The position numbers were made by a program, and so were the translations under genes. 14,249 nucleotides of DNA, from contig JBNKVT010000047.1 of assembly GCA_050299335.1 (NCBI GenBank), positions 1 through 14,249 of the forward strand, written 5' to 3'. Shown piece after piece: positions 1 to 6,770 of this stretch. The notes under the pieces were generated by a model. The model had not been told where the DNA came from. It ran no database searches and saw only the letters and a list, made by a program, of their open reading frames with translations. Each line of letters opens with the position of its first letter. Within the stretch, counting starts at the first letter, position 1. The stretch is from JBNKVT01 sp050299335 (lineage in GTDB: Bacteria > Pseudomonadota > Alphaproteobacteria > Rhodobacterales > Rhodobacteraceae).

Positions 1-63
1 TTTGCCTGGAACCAAAGGTTCGATGATCGCCCATTGCCTGTCTGTCAAAGTCCGCCTGCTCAA
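1..63 (-). CDS. Transposase N-terminus, IS5-like, cut by window edge
   Basis: Only 21 codons are visible, starting with TTG at 63 and running off the left edge. They read (M)SRRTLTDRQWAIIEPLVPGK. The pattern of LTD.QW..IEPL.PG is the hallmark start of IS5-family (IS1031/IS427-like) DDE transposases, which cut and rejoin DNA at the IS ends. The start is well supported by a perfect Shine-Dalgarno AGGAGG at 69-74 with a 5-nt spacer. Whether the gene is intact cannot be judged here. It is transcribed in the same direction as lpxB but separated from it by the palindromic block. The catalytic DDE residues are not in view. Confidence 0.72.
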   Translation of the reverse strand, partial: MSRRTLTDRQWAIIEPLVPGK

Positions 64-68
64 GATCG

Positions 69-74
69 CCTCCT
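69..74 (-). promoter_or_regulatory. Ribosome binding site of the IS transposase
   Basis: AGGAGG on the minus strand lies 5 nt before the TTG at 63. It decides in favour of a TTG start for the transposase, since no ATG is suitably placed. Confidence 0.65.
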
Positions 75-137
75 GTTTTTGATCTTGAATCAGACAAAAG
101 AGGATTTGGGAATCCCCCAAATGCAGACGCCGCCTAG

Positions 138-246
138 AGCGCTTTGCGCCTGACCGGATTCACTTTTTCATTCCGATCCGCGAGACAGCGTTTGCGTAGC
201 AAATGCGTTCGCGGTTTGGAATGAATTCGATTTGGCGCAAAATGCT
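138..246. repeat. Long nested imperfect palindrome
   Basis: The outer arms AGCGCTTTGCGCC (138-150) and GGCGCAAAATGCT (234-246) match at 11 of 13 positions when one is inverted. Inside them are CATTCC/GGAATG, then CGCG/CGCG, then GCGTTTGC/GCAAATGC around a GTA loop. A transcript from either strand could fold into a long cruciform-like hairpin. There is no open frame of note. Confidence 0.65.
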
Positions 247-250
247 ATAG

Positions 251-295
251 ACCAAAATCGTTTCAGACTGAATCAGTCTGAAATAGAATTTTGGT
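251..295. repeat. Hairpin with 11-bp perfect inner stem
   Basis: TTTCAGACTGA (261-271) and TCAGTCTGAAA (273-283) form a perfect 11-bp inverted repeat around one base. They are nested inside ACCAAAAT (251-258) and ATTTTGGT (288-295), also a perfect 8-bp pair. No T-tract follows on either strand, so a plain intrinsic terminator is not obvious. Confidence 0.75.
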
Positions 296-311
296 CCAGA
301 TTCAAATGTTT

Positions 312-359
312 GAGCAAAATCCTGGGATCAGATTGATTCAATCTGATCCGGTTTTGCTC
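312..359. repeat. Hairpin immediately downstream of and overlapping the lpxB stop codon
   Basis: GGATCAGATTG (325-335) and CAATCTGATCC (339-349) pair perfectly around a 3-nt loop. They are nested inside GAGCAAAA (312-319) and TTTTGCTC (352-359). The outer arm starts within the lpxB TAG on the minus strand, so the lpxB mRNA would end in this hairpin. It could protect the 3' end or attenuate transcription, as REP-like hairpins do. It lacks a clear U-run, so calling it a terminator would be inference. Confidence 0.7.
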
Positions 360-1543
360 TAAGAAGATGAAATCGCCGACAACACCGACCGCGCCGCCCT
401 GAGCCCTGGTGCTTTGCCGCCACGCCCCAGGCTATCAATCGCGCGCGCCCCTGCCGCTGCCTGCTCCATCCGGGCCTTCGGATCGCGCAGCAATTCCAGC
501 ACCTTGGGCGCGATCAGTTCAATCCGGCACTTCTCCATCAGAAACTCCGGCACGGCCCGCGTCTCCGTCAACAGATTGACCAGCGTCACCGTATCGATCA
601 GCGCCAGCCGCTTCGCAATCGCCTCCGTCACCGGGTTCGAGCGGTAAGCGATCACCATCGGTACCCCCGCCGCCGCCAGTTCCAGCGACACCGTCCCTGA
701 GGCCGCCAGCGCCAGGTCGGACGCCGCGAAACAGGCCCGTTTCCGCGCCTCTGCCGCCTCAGGCGACGCCTCGCGCGGATCGAGCAGTACAACGCCCTCC
801 CCGCCGAACACCGCCTCCAGCTCCGGCACCAGATGCCCGACCGCCGGCACCACGACCCGCAGCGAGGGCAGTTCCGCCCGCACCCGGGCCACCACGTCGC
901 GGAACACCGGCGCCAGCCGGCCGATCTCACCCCTGCGCGACCCCGGCAGCACCGTCAACAGCGGCGCCTCCGCCCCGATCCCGAACGCGCGCCGGAACGT
1001 CGCCGCCTCCGCCGCACTCGCCTGCCGCTCGGCCACCACCGGATGCCCGACGAAATCGCAGCTCATGCCGTGGGCTTCCATGTAAGGCGGCTCGAAGGGC
1101 AGCAGCGCCAGCACATGCTCGATGACCTTCGCCATCTTCACCGCCCGCCCCGGCCGCCAGGCCCAGACCGAGGGTGCCACATAGTGGATACGACGCACCC
1201 CAGGCGCCATCCCCTTGACGCGCTTCGCCACCCGCAGGCCAAAATCCGGACTGTCGATGGTCACCAGCGCATCCGGGCGCCAGTCGGCGACCGCATCGCC
1301 GGTATCGCGGATCAGCCGCAGCATCTGAGGCACTTTCGGCAGCACCTCGACCAGCCCCATGATCGACAGGCCCTCCATCGGAACCAGGCTCTCCAGCCCC
1401 TCGGCGGCCATCTGCCCCCCGCCGATACCACGAAACTCCACCGCCCCGCCGGTCAAGTCCTTCAGCCCCGCCATCAGCGCCGCCCCCAGACGGTCGCCCG
1501 AGGCTTCGCCCGCGATCACAAAGACCTTCAGCGCCCGGCTCAC
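359..1543 (-). CDS. lpxB: Lipid-A-disaccharide synthase LpxB
   Basis: LpxB (glycosyltransferase family 19) joins UDP-2,3-diacylglucosamine and lipid X (2,3-diacylglucosamine-1-phosphate) into the tetraacyl disaccharide-1-phosphate of lipid A. It acts at the cytoplasmic face of the inner membrane. The 394-residue product shows GEASGD (12-17), IDSPDF (96-101), YVAPSVWAWRPGR (121-133), FVGHPV (164-169) and LPGSRRGEI (199-207), all family landmarks. Length is close to the usual 380-395. The start is GTG at 1543; its first bases overlap the lpxI stop (GTGA), which implies translational coupling to lpxI. It is the last gene of the cluster. Its TAG stop lies in the outer arm of a palindromic element, so the C-terminal end may have been set by that insertion. 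Identification is secure. Confidence 0.97.
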   Translation of the reverse strand: MSRALKVFVIAGEASGDRLGAALMAGLKDLTGGAVEFRGIGGGQMAAEGLESLVPMEGLSIMGLVEVLPKVPQMLRLIRDTGDAVADWRPDALVTIDSPDFGLRVAKRVKGMAPGVRRIHYVAPSVWAWRPGRAVKMAKVIEHVLALLPFEPPYMEAHGMSCDFVGHPVVAERQASAAEAATFRRAFGIGAEAPLLTVLPGSRRGEIGRLAPVFRDVVARVRAELPSLRVVVPAVGHLVPELEAVFGGEGVVLLDPREASPEAAEARKRACFAASDLALAASGTVSLELAAAGVPMVIAYRSNPVTEAIAKRLALIDTVTLVNLLTETRAVPEFLMEKCRIELIAPKVLELLRDPKARMEQAAAGARAIDSLGRGGKAPGLRAARSVLSAISSS

Positions 1544-2427
1544 GCCGTCTGCCTCAGAACCGACGCCTCCCGGCCCCAGAGAAACAGCCCCAGCTCGTCA
1601 GCCGCCGCCACCGTCTCCTCCAGCCCGAGGATCAGCACCCCACCGGCCTGCACCACGACCCCGGCCAGCCCCGCCTCATGGGCGCGGCGCAGGGTTTCAG
1701 GGCCGATGGCGGGCAGATCGACCCGCCAGTCCTGACCCGGCTTCGGCGCTTTCAACAGCACCCCCTTCGCCCCATCCGGATCGGGGCGGAACCCGGCCGC
1801 GGTGCGGGCGACGAAACGCAGCATCTCGTCGGTGCCCTGGATGCTTTCGGTGGCAAAGCAAATACCTTGCGCCACCACCGCCCCCTGCCCCACATCCACG
1901 GACCCGAGCGCCTGGACGATCGCCTCAGCACGCGCCGCGTCCTGGCGGTCCTCCTCCGAGGGTTGGGCCTTGGTCAGCACACCGGCCTCGGCCAGCAGCC
2001 CGGTCAGCAGCAGATGCGGCGCGACAACCGTGTATCCCTCCGCTTCGAAGATCCCCGACACGATGCGCAAGGCGTCGTCGTCTCCGGCCCTTATCGCGGC
2101 AAAGACGGTCGATGCCAGCCGCAATCCCTTGAAATCGAACCGAAAAGGCCGAAGCCGCGGGCGCTTCATGCCGCCCGCCATGGTCACCTGCCGGCAATTC
2201 GCCTTCCGAAGTGCGGAGAACAGCCGCCCCGGCTTCTCGAACATGGCCGGGATCACCGGATGATCCTTCGCCCAGTCGAGCGCGACCCCCTCGAACTGAA
2301 CCACCCGGTAATGCCGCCCCGACCGGGCGCAATCCTCGGCAATCAGCCGCGGCAGCACACCGGACCCGGCGATGATCGCCAGCCCCTCGCCCGGCACGGG
2401 CAACTGCGGGGTCCCGGGATCCGTCAT
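1540..2427 (-). CDS. lpxI: UDP-2,3-diacylglucosamine diphosphatase LpxI
   Basis: LpxI hydrolyses UDP-2,3-diacylglucosamine to lipid X plus UMP. It replaces LpxH in alphaproteobacteria and is unrelated to it. The 295-residue protein has the N-terminal GLAIIAGSGVLPRLIAED segment (15-32), VTMAGGMKRP (81-90), GDDDALRIV (115-123), the central PSEED block (156-160), QGICFATESIQGTDEM (187-202) and GQDWRVDLPAIGP (231-243), with a C-terminal VVVQAGGVLIL. These blocks are typical of the family. The ATG at 2427 follows the lpxA stop with no gap (TAGATG), and the gene's own stop overlaps the lpxB start. It therefore sits between the enzymes that make its substrate and use its product. Residue-level catalytic assignment was not attempted. 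Confidence 0.93.
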   Translation of the reverse strand: MTDPGTPQLPVPGEGLAIIAGSGVLPRLIAEDCARSGRHYRVVQFEGVALDWAKDHPVIPAMFEKPGRLFSALRKANCRQVTMAGGMKRPRLRPFRFDFKGLRLASTVFAAIRAGDDDALRIVSGIFEAEGYTVVAPHLLLTGLLAEAGVLTKAQPSEEDRQDAARAEAIVQALGSVDVGQGAVVAQGICFATESIQGTDEMLRFVARTAAGFRPDPDGAKGVLLKAPKPGQDWRVDLPAIGPETLRRAHEAGLAGVVVQAGGVLILGLEETVAAADELGLFLWGREASVLRQTA

Positions 2428-3231
2428 CTAGTCGTGCGGGGTCAGAAAGCTGCGCGAACTGTCGGCAAAGAGGAAATCCACGATTTCCTGCACCAGCTCG
2501 TTTTCGGAATAGACCTCACCGATCATCTTCGCCCGCTCCAGCAGGGGGGCCGTGCCGTCGAACAATTCGCGATAGGCCGCCCTAAGTCCCTGGATCAGCT
2601 GCTTGTCGACGTCGCGGCGCTTGAGACCCACGAGGTTCAGCCCCGAAAGCCCGCCGCGCGCGCCGGTTACGGTCGCATAGGGGATCACGTCGGCCACGAC
2701 ACCGGTCATGCCGCCAATCATCACCCCAGGTCCGATCCGGCAATGCTGATGAATGCCCGACAGGCCGCCCATCACCACATTGTCGCCCATGACCACATGC
2801 CCGGCCAACGAGCAGTGGTTCGACACCACCACCCCGTTGCCGACCTGGCAGTCATGGCCGATATGCGACCCCATCATGAACAGCGAGCCGTCGCCGATCC
2901 GCGTCACCCCGCCCCCGCCCTCGGTGCCGGGGTTCATGGTGGCGTGTTCGCGGATCATGTTCCGCGCGCCAATCACCAGTTTCGTCTTTTCGCCCCGGTA
3001 TTTCAGATCCTGGGGCTGGTGGCCGACCGAGGCGAAAGGCCAGATGCGGGTCGCTTCACCGATACTGGTGTCGCCCGCAACCGCGACATGGCTCTTCAGC
3101 TCGACCGCGCGGGCCAGGGTCACCTCCGGGCCGATGACCGAATAAGGCCCGATGACGCAATCGGGGCCAATAACGGCCCCGTCCTCGACGATGGCTGTGG
3201 GATGGATGAATGCGGACGGATCGATACTCAT
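2428..3231 (-). CDS. lpxA: UDP-N-acetylglucosamine O-acyltransferase LpxA
   Basis: LpxA transfers an R-3-hydroxyacyl chain from ACP to the 3-OH of UDP-GlcNAc, the first lipid A step, in the cytoplasm as a trimer. The 267-residue product is a left-handed beta-helix protein. Isoleucine/valine-led hexapeptide repeats run from about residue 8 to 190, followed by a helical C-terminal domain. SHIGHDCQVG carries His126, equivalent to catalytic His125 of E. coli. By hand alignment a Gly (174) sits at the E. coli Gly173 acyl-chain ruler position; chain length is not predicted from this alone. The start is ATG at 3231 (MSIDPSAFIHP), the usual family start, rather than the in-frame ATG nine codons upstream inside fabZ. 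It lies 4 nt after the fabZ stop. Confidence 0.96.
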   Translation of the reverse strand: MSIDPSAFIHPTAIVEDGAVIGPDCVIGPYSVIGPEVTLARAVELKSHVAVAGDTSIGEATRIWPFASVGHQPQDLKYRGEKTKLVIGARNMIREHATMNPGTEGGGGVTRIGDGSLFMMGSHIGHDCQVGNGVVVSNHCSLAGHVVMGDNVVMGGLSGIHQHCRIGPGVMIGGMTGVVADVIPYATVTGARGGLSGLNLVGLKRRDVDKQLIQGLRAAYRELFDGTAPLLERAKMIGEVYSENELVQEIVDFLFADSSRSFLTPHD

Positions 3232-3235
3232 GGGA

Positions 3236-3727
3236 CTAGCCCTTGCTGCCGGGTGCATCCTCGGGCGACGAGATCATCGCCGAGAAATCCGCCTCCGCCG
3301 CCAGGGCCCCGCCGATATAGGCCTCGCCGCGGAATTTCCAGACATTGCCCCGGTGGCGCGCCACCGAGACATGCAGCTCCAGCTGATCGCCCGGCACCAC
3401 CATGCGGCGGAACTTGCAATTGTCGACGGTCATGAAGAACACCAGCAGATCGTTGTCGAGCGCGTCGAGCGTATGGACCACCAGCACCGCCGCCGTCTGC
3501 GCCATCGCCTCGACCACCAATACGCCCGGCATGACCGGCCGCCCCGGGAAATGCCCCTGAAAGAACGGCTCGTTCATGGTGACGTTCTTCAGCCCGACAC
3601 AGGCCTCGCCGGCGACCATGTTGAAGACCCGATCCACCAGCAGGAGCGGATAGCGATGCGGGATCATCCGCTGGATCTTCTCGATATCGGCGGCGGCGAG
3701 ATCTGGGTCCTGTACGGTATGGGTCAA
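3236..3727 (-). CDS. fabZ: 3-hydroxyacyl-ACP dehydratase FabZ
   Basis: FabZ dehydrates (3R)-hydroxyacyl-ACP to trans-2-enoyl-ACP in type II fatty acid synthesis. It competes with LpxA for hydroxyacyl-ACP. The 163-residue product has a single hotdog fold, with MIPHRYPLLLVDRV (21-34), FFQGHFPGRPVMPG (55-68; catalytic His59) and VVEAMAQ (71-77; catalytic Glu73). The start chosen is TTG at 3727: it is preceded by GAGGA with a 7-nt spacer, lies 16 nt after the skp stop and gives a normal family length. The frame stays open 33 codons further upstream. That extension is rich in Arg/Lys/Pro and overlaps skp, so it is unlikely to be translated. Confidence 0.94.
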   Translation of the reverse strand: MTHTVQDPDLAAADIEKIQRMIPHRYPLLLVDRVFNMVAGEACVGLKNVTMNEPFFQGHFPGRPVMPGVLVVEAMAQTAAVLVVHTLDALDNDLLVFFMTVDNCKFRRMVVPGDQLELHVSVARHRGNVWKFRGEAYIGGALAAEADFSAMISSPEDAPGSKG

Positions 3728-3734
3728 CGGGCTG

Positions 3735-3739
3735 TCCTC
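3735..3739 (-). promoter_or_regulatory. Ribosome binding site that fixes the fabZ TTG start
   Basis: GAGGA on the minus strand lies 7 nt before the TTG at 3727, between the skp stop and fabZ. It supports the short fabZ start over the ATG at 3826 inside skp. Confidence 0.6.
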
Positions 3740-3743
3740 GGGG

Positions 3744-4340
3744 CTATTCCTGTTGCGGCGCTTCTTCGTCCGGCGCGTCCTGTGGGGCGTTTTCCTCCTC
3801 CGCCTGGGTGGCGAGATAGGCGTCATCGAGTCGTTTAATCACCTCCTGGGTGATATTCAAACTCTGATTTGCCACCAGCACCCGGTCGGCATCGATAATC
3901 GCCGAGGCGCGTTTGTCGATCATCACCTGAAACAGCAGCGGCCCGAGCTGGGCAAAGAACTCATTATGGCGCTGTTGAAGCGCGCGGGTTTCCTCCTCGG
4001 CGCGTTCGATCTGCTCTTGGCGGGTGGCGACGACCTTGGCGTCGAAAGCCTCGGCGAGGGCGCGGAACTCCTCGGCCGGGATGGTGGGCCGAAGCCGGGT
4101 CAGGCGCAGCTCTTCGGCGCGGAATTCCTCATCGAGCGCCCGTCCCTCGGCTTCAAGGGCGGCGCGGGCCTCGGCATCCTGTTCCAGGACCATCTTCCCG
4201 GGCAGGGAATCGGTCAGGAGTTTTTCGCGCTCGACAATGAGGATCGGCTGGCCGTCGGTCTGGAACTGTGCCGCCGCCTGCAGCGGGGCGAGGCTCAGCG
4301 CCGCGCAGCAGATCAGCGAGAGGATCCGCCAGCGCCGCAT
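3744..4340 (-). CDS. skp: Periplasmic chaperone, OmpH/Skp family
   Basis: Skp-family proteins are trimeric jellyfish-shaped chaperones. They hold unfolded outer-membrane proteins in the periplasm and deliver them to BamA. The 198-residue product has a signal peptide (basic MRRWR, hydrophobic 6-20, likely cleavage after AAA at 22-24). A charged, Glu/Arg/Leu-rich helical stretch at roughly 45-130 fits the coiled-coil tentacles. The C-terminal segment LVANQSLNITQEVIKRLDDAY (about 160-180) is typical of the family. An acidic Glu/Pro/Gln tail ends the protein. The ATG overlaps the bamA stop by one base (TGATG), so the two are probably translationally coupled, matching their partnership. Sequence conservation in this family is low, so the call leans partly on context. 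Confidence 0.88.
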   Translation of the reverse strand: MRRWRILSLICCAALSLAPLQAAAQFQTDGQPILIVEREKLLTDSLPGKMVLEQDAEARAALEAEGRALDEEFRAEELRLTRLRPTIPAEEFRALAEAFDAKVVATRQEQIERAEEETRALQQRHNEFFAQLGPLLFQVMIDKRASAIIDADRVLVANQSLNITQEVIKRLDDAYLATQAEEENAPQDAPDEEAPQQE

Positions 4341-6694
4341 CAGAACCGGCTGTCGACCGTGAAGCGGAAGAACTCGGTCTGGTCCCCGTCCCGCTTTTGG
4401 ATCGGTTCGGCGAAGTTGAAACGCAACGGGCCGATGGGTGATTCCCAGAAGAGCGAGACCCCGACCGCCGAGCGCCAGTAGATGTCGTCGTCAATCGGCC
4501 CGGAGGCGCCGTCGGGAATATCGTCATCGAGCGACCAGACCGAGCCGACATCGGCAAAGACCCCGCCATAGATGCCGTATTCCGTCGGCAGTCCAATGGG
4601 AAAGCTCGCCTCCAGCCGCAGGATGGCAATGGCGTTGCCACCAAGCGAATCGTTGATATCCTCGGTCATGCCCGGCCCCGAGCAATTGCTGCAGCGGTCG
4701 CGCGGCCCGACCCCGCCACGGGCAAAGCCGCGCAGCCGGTCGCCGCCGGCAGAGAACCGCTCGCCCAGCCGCGACGTGCTGTCGAACATGTAGAGATACC
4801 CTGCCTCGGCCTCGGCCGAGAGGATGACATCCTCGTTGAACATGGTCGTGTAGATCTTCGACTGCACCGAGGTCTTGGAATATTGCCGGTCGCCGCCCAG
4901 CCCCGCGAAATCCTGTCTCAGCGAGAAGTTCCAGCCCGCCGTCGGGTCCACGGGCGAGTTGCGCCGGTCGAGCGTATAGGTAAAGCCCGGTCCCGAGGTC
5001 AGGAAGGTCCCTTCCTCGGCCAGCAGCACCGGTGAGGTGGTGTCGGCGTCCTGCCCGGTCATCTCCTGCTGGATCAACCGGTAGCGCACCGTCAGCCGGC
5101 CGTTCTCGGACAGCGGGAAACTCAACCGGGGCTCGAAGCCGAGGGTCGTGGTGTCGACCGAGGATTCGTTGAGGCTCTGCTCGCGGTAATACAGATCGAA
5201 CCCCGCGCTCAGATCCTGATCGAAAAGCGCCGGTTCGGTGAAATTGAATGCATAGGTCCGCGACCCGTCGCCGGTATTGACCTCAAAGCCGATGGTCTGG
5301 CCGCGTCCGAGGAAATTCCGCTCCTGCAGCGCGATCGTGCCTACGACGCCCGAGGTCGAACCATAGGAGGCTCCGAAGGACAGCGACCCGGTCGGTGCCT
5401 CCTCGACCCTGACCGAGATCACTGCCCGGTCCGGCGCCGAGCCCTCGCGGACCTGGACATCGACGGTGGCGAAATAACCCAGCCCCCTGATGCGGCTCTC
5501 GGCCCGGCGGACCTCGCGGGCATTGAAGGCGTCGCCCTCCTGGACATGGAACTGCCGCCGGATCACCCGGTCGAGGGTCTGGGTATTGCCCCGGATATCG
5601 ATCCGCTCGATGAAGACCCGCGGCCCGTCGGACAGTTCGAAATCGATATCGATGGTGCGCGCATCCTCGTTCTTGTTGATCCGCGGCGTGACCTCGACAA
5701 AGGCATAGCCGGCCTCATTGGCCCTCAGCGCCAGGCGTTCGATGGTGTTCTCGACCTCTGAGGCCTGGTAGACATCGCCGCTGTCGATCTTGATCTGATC
5801 CTCGAAATCCGCCGGGTCCAGACGCTGGGGCAGCACCACCAGCGAGACATCCCCGAACCGGTATTGCTCACCCTCCGAGACGGTGAAATTGACGAAGAAC
5901 CCGTTGCGCTCCTGGGCCAGTTCCGCCGTCGCCGAGCGGACCTCGAAATCGACATAGCCGCGCTCGAGATAGAATTCCCGCAACAGCTGCCGGTCAAGCT
6001 CGAGCTTGGCCTGGTCATAGGAGGCATTGTTGAAGATGAAGGAAAACAGCCCCGCCTGCCCGGTCTCGATGGCGCGGCGCAGCCGGTTGTCGGAATAGAC
6101 GCGGTTGCCGGTGAAGGCGATGCGCTGCACCCGCGTCGGGACGCCCTCGGCGATCTCGTAGACCAGGTTCACCCGATTATCCTCCAGCCGGATGATCACC
6201 GGAGTTACCGTGGCGTTGTAAAGCCCGCTTTGCGCATAGGCCTCGACGATCCTTTGCGCATCCTCCTCGGCGGCGGCGCGCGAATAGGCCAGCCGCTCGC
6301 GCAGGTTGATGACCGTTGCCAGCGTCTCGTCGTCGATCCGGTCGTTGCCTTCGAAGTTGATGAAGTTGATCGTCGGGTTCTCGACCACCGAGATCACCAG
6401 GACCGAGCCCCTCGGCGTGAAGACCACATCCTCGAACAGCCCGGTATCGAACAGCCGCCGCAGCCCCGCGTTCAGTTCCGCCTCCGAGACCCTCTGGCCC
6501 GGCACGACGCCGGCATAGACCCGGATCGTGTCGGCATCGATACGCTGATTGCCCTCGACATCGATCCGCGAAAAGGCCCGGACCTGGGCCTGGGCGGCGC
6601 CGGTTTCCGGCAGCAGCGCCGTGCTCATGGCATTGGCAAACGCCGCAATAATGACCAGAAGGGCGATCCGCCCCAGCCGCCTGATACCCAACAC
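4340..6694 (-). CDS. bamA: Outer-membrane protein assembly factor BamA
   Basis: BamA is the core of the BAM complex that folds beta-barrel proteins into the outer membrane. The 784-residue precursor has a signal peptide (hydrophobic 10-28, likely cleavage after AQA at 34-36). Five POTRA domains follow at about 38-425 (repeated 'I.F.GN..' starts such as RIDVEGNQRI and IDIRGNTQT), then the Omp85 barrel. LRGF (654-657) is the conserved loop-6 R-G-F motif. The protein ends in the C-terminal Phe (VDSRF) expected of an outer-membrane barrel. The start is GTG at 6694, with AGGGGA about 9 nt upstream. A 76-nt gap separates it from rseP. Two cysteines (668, 671; C-S-N-C) sit just after the loop-6 motif, which is unusual. 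Confidence 0.97.
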   Translation of the reverse strand: MLGIRRLGRIALLVIIAAFANAMSTALLPETGAAQAQVRAFSRIDVEGNQRIDADTIRVYAGVVPGQRVSEAELNAGLRRLFDTGLFEDVVFTPRGSVLVISVVENPTINFINFEGNDRIDDETLATVINLRERLAYSRAAAEEDAQRIVEAYAQSGLYNATVTPVIIRLEDNRVNLVYEIAEGVPTRVQRIAFTGNRVYSDNRLRRAIETGQAGLFSFIFNNASYDQAKLELDRQLLREFYLERGYVDFEVRSATAELAQERNGFFVNFTVSEGEQYRFGDVSLVVLPQRLDPADFEDQIKIDSGDVYQASEVENTIERLALRANEAGYAFVEVTPRINKNEDARTIDIDFELSDGPRVFIERIDIRGNTQTLDRVIRRQFHVQEGDAFNAREVRRAESRIRGLGYFATVDVQVREGSAPDRAVISVRVEEAPTGSLSFGASYGSTSGVVGTIALQERNFLGRGQTIGFEVNTGDGSRTYAFNFTEPALFDQDLSAGFDLYYREQSLNESSVDTTTLGFEPRLSFPLSENGRLTVRYRLIQQEMTGQDADTTSPVLLAEEGTFLTSGPGFTYTLDRRNSPVDPTAGWNFSLRQDFAGLGGDRQYSKTSVQSKIYTTMFNEDVILSAEAEAGYLYMFDSTSRLGERFSAGGDRLRGFARGGVGPRDRCSNCSGPGMTEDINDSLGGNAIAILRLEASFPIGLPTEYGIYGGVFADVGSVWSLDDDIPDGASGPIDDDIYWRSAVGVSLFWESPIGPLRFNFAEPIQKRDGDQTEFFRFTVDSRF

Positions 6695-6770
6695 GTCTGT
6701 CTTCCCCTCGTCCTGTCTGCCGGGCCGGGGTCTTGCCGCGCCGCTCCGGGAATGTCTCTCGGCCTGGAGG

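Larger units (their letters stand above)
1..134 (-). mobile_element. Left-edge fragment of an IS5-like insertion sequence (5' end of element)
   Basis: Bases 1-63 encode the N-terminus of a transposase on the minus strand, and 64-134 would be its untranslated terminal region. A small palindrome lies at 104-122 (ATTTGGG, 5-nt loop, CCCAAAT). The tetranucleotide CTAG at 134-137 fits the YTAR-type target known for many IS5-family elements, so the element may end near 133. That boundary is inferred, because the other end and the matching inverted repeat lie outside the window. The group assignment rests only on the short protein start. Confidence 0.6.
135..361. repeat. Composite palindromic intergenic element between IS end and lpxB
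   Basis: This gene-free block consists almost entirely of three consecutive inverted repeats (138-246, 251-295, 312-359). It is AT-richer than the surrounding genes. Its two outer ends resemble each other in inverted orientation. The plus strand from 135 reads TAGAGC, then TTTGCGCC, then CCGGATTCA. The minus strand from 361 reads TAGAGCAAAA, then CCGGATCA. The terminal TAG on the minus strand (361-359) is the stop codon of lpxB. The layout resembles MITE-like or REP-like intergenic repeats. Copy number elsewhere in the genome cannot be seen from the window. Confidence 0.6.

Noticed and set aside
135..361. A CRISPR array or a riboswitch in the left spacer
   Set aside because: The repeats are inverted, not direct with regular spacers, and no known riboswitch core was recognised. 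The spacer also lies downstream of lpxB, not upstream of a regulated gene.
1678..3435. A 585-codon plus-strand open frame across lpxI, lpxA and fabZ
   Set aside because: It is antisense to well-identified genes, has His/Arg/Pro-rich composition typical of GC-rich shadow frames, and shows no recognisable domain.
3728..3826. A 33-codon Arg/Lys/Pro-rich N-terminal extension of fabZ
   Set aside because: It overlaps the skp coding end in another frame, has no family similarity, and a better RBS/TTG pair lies at 3735-3739/3727.
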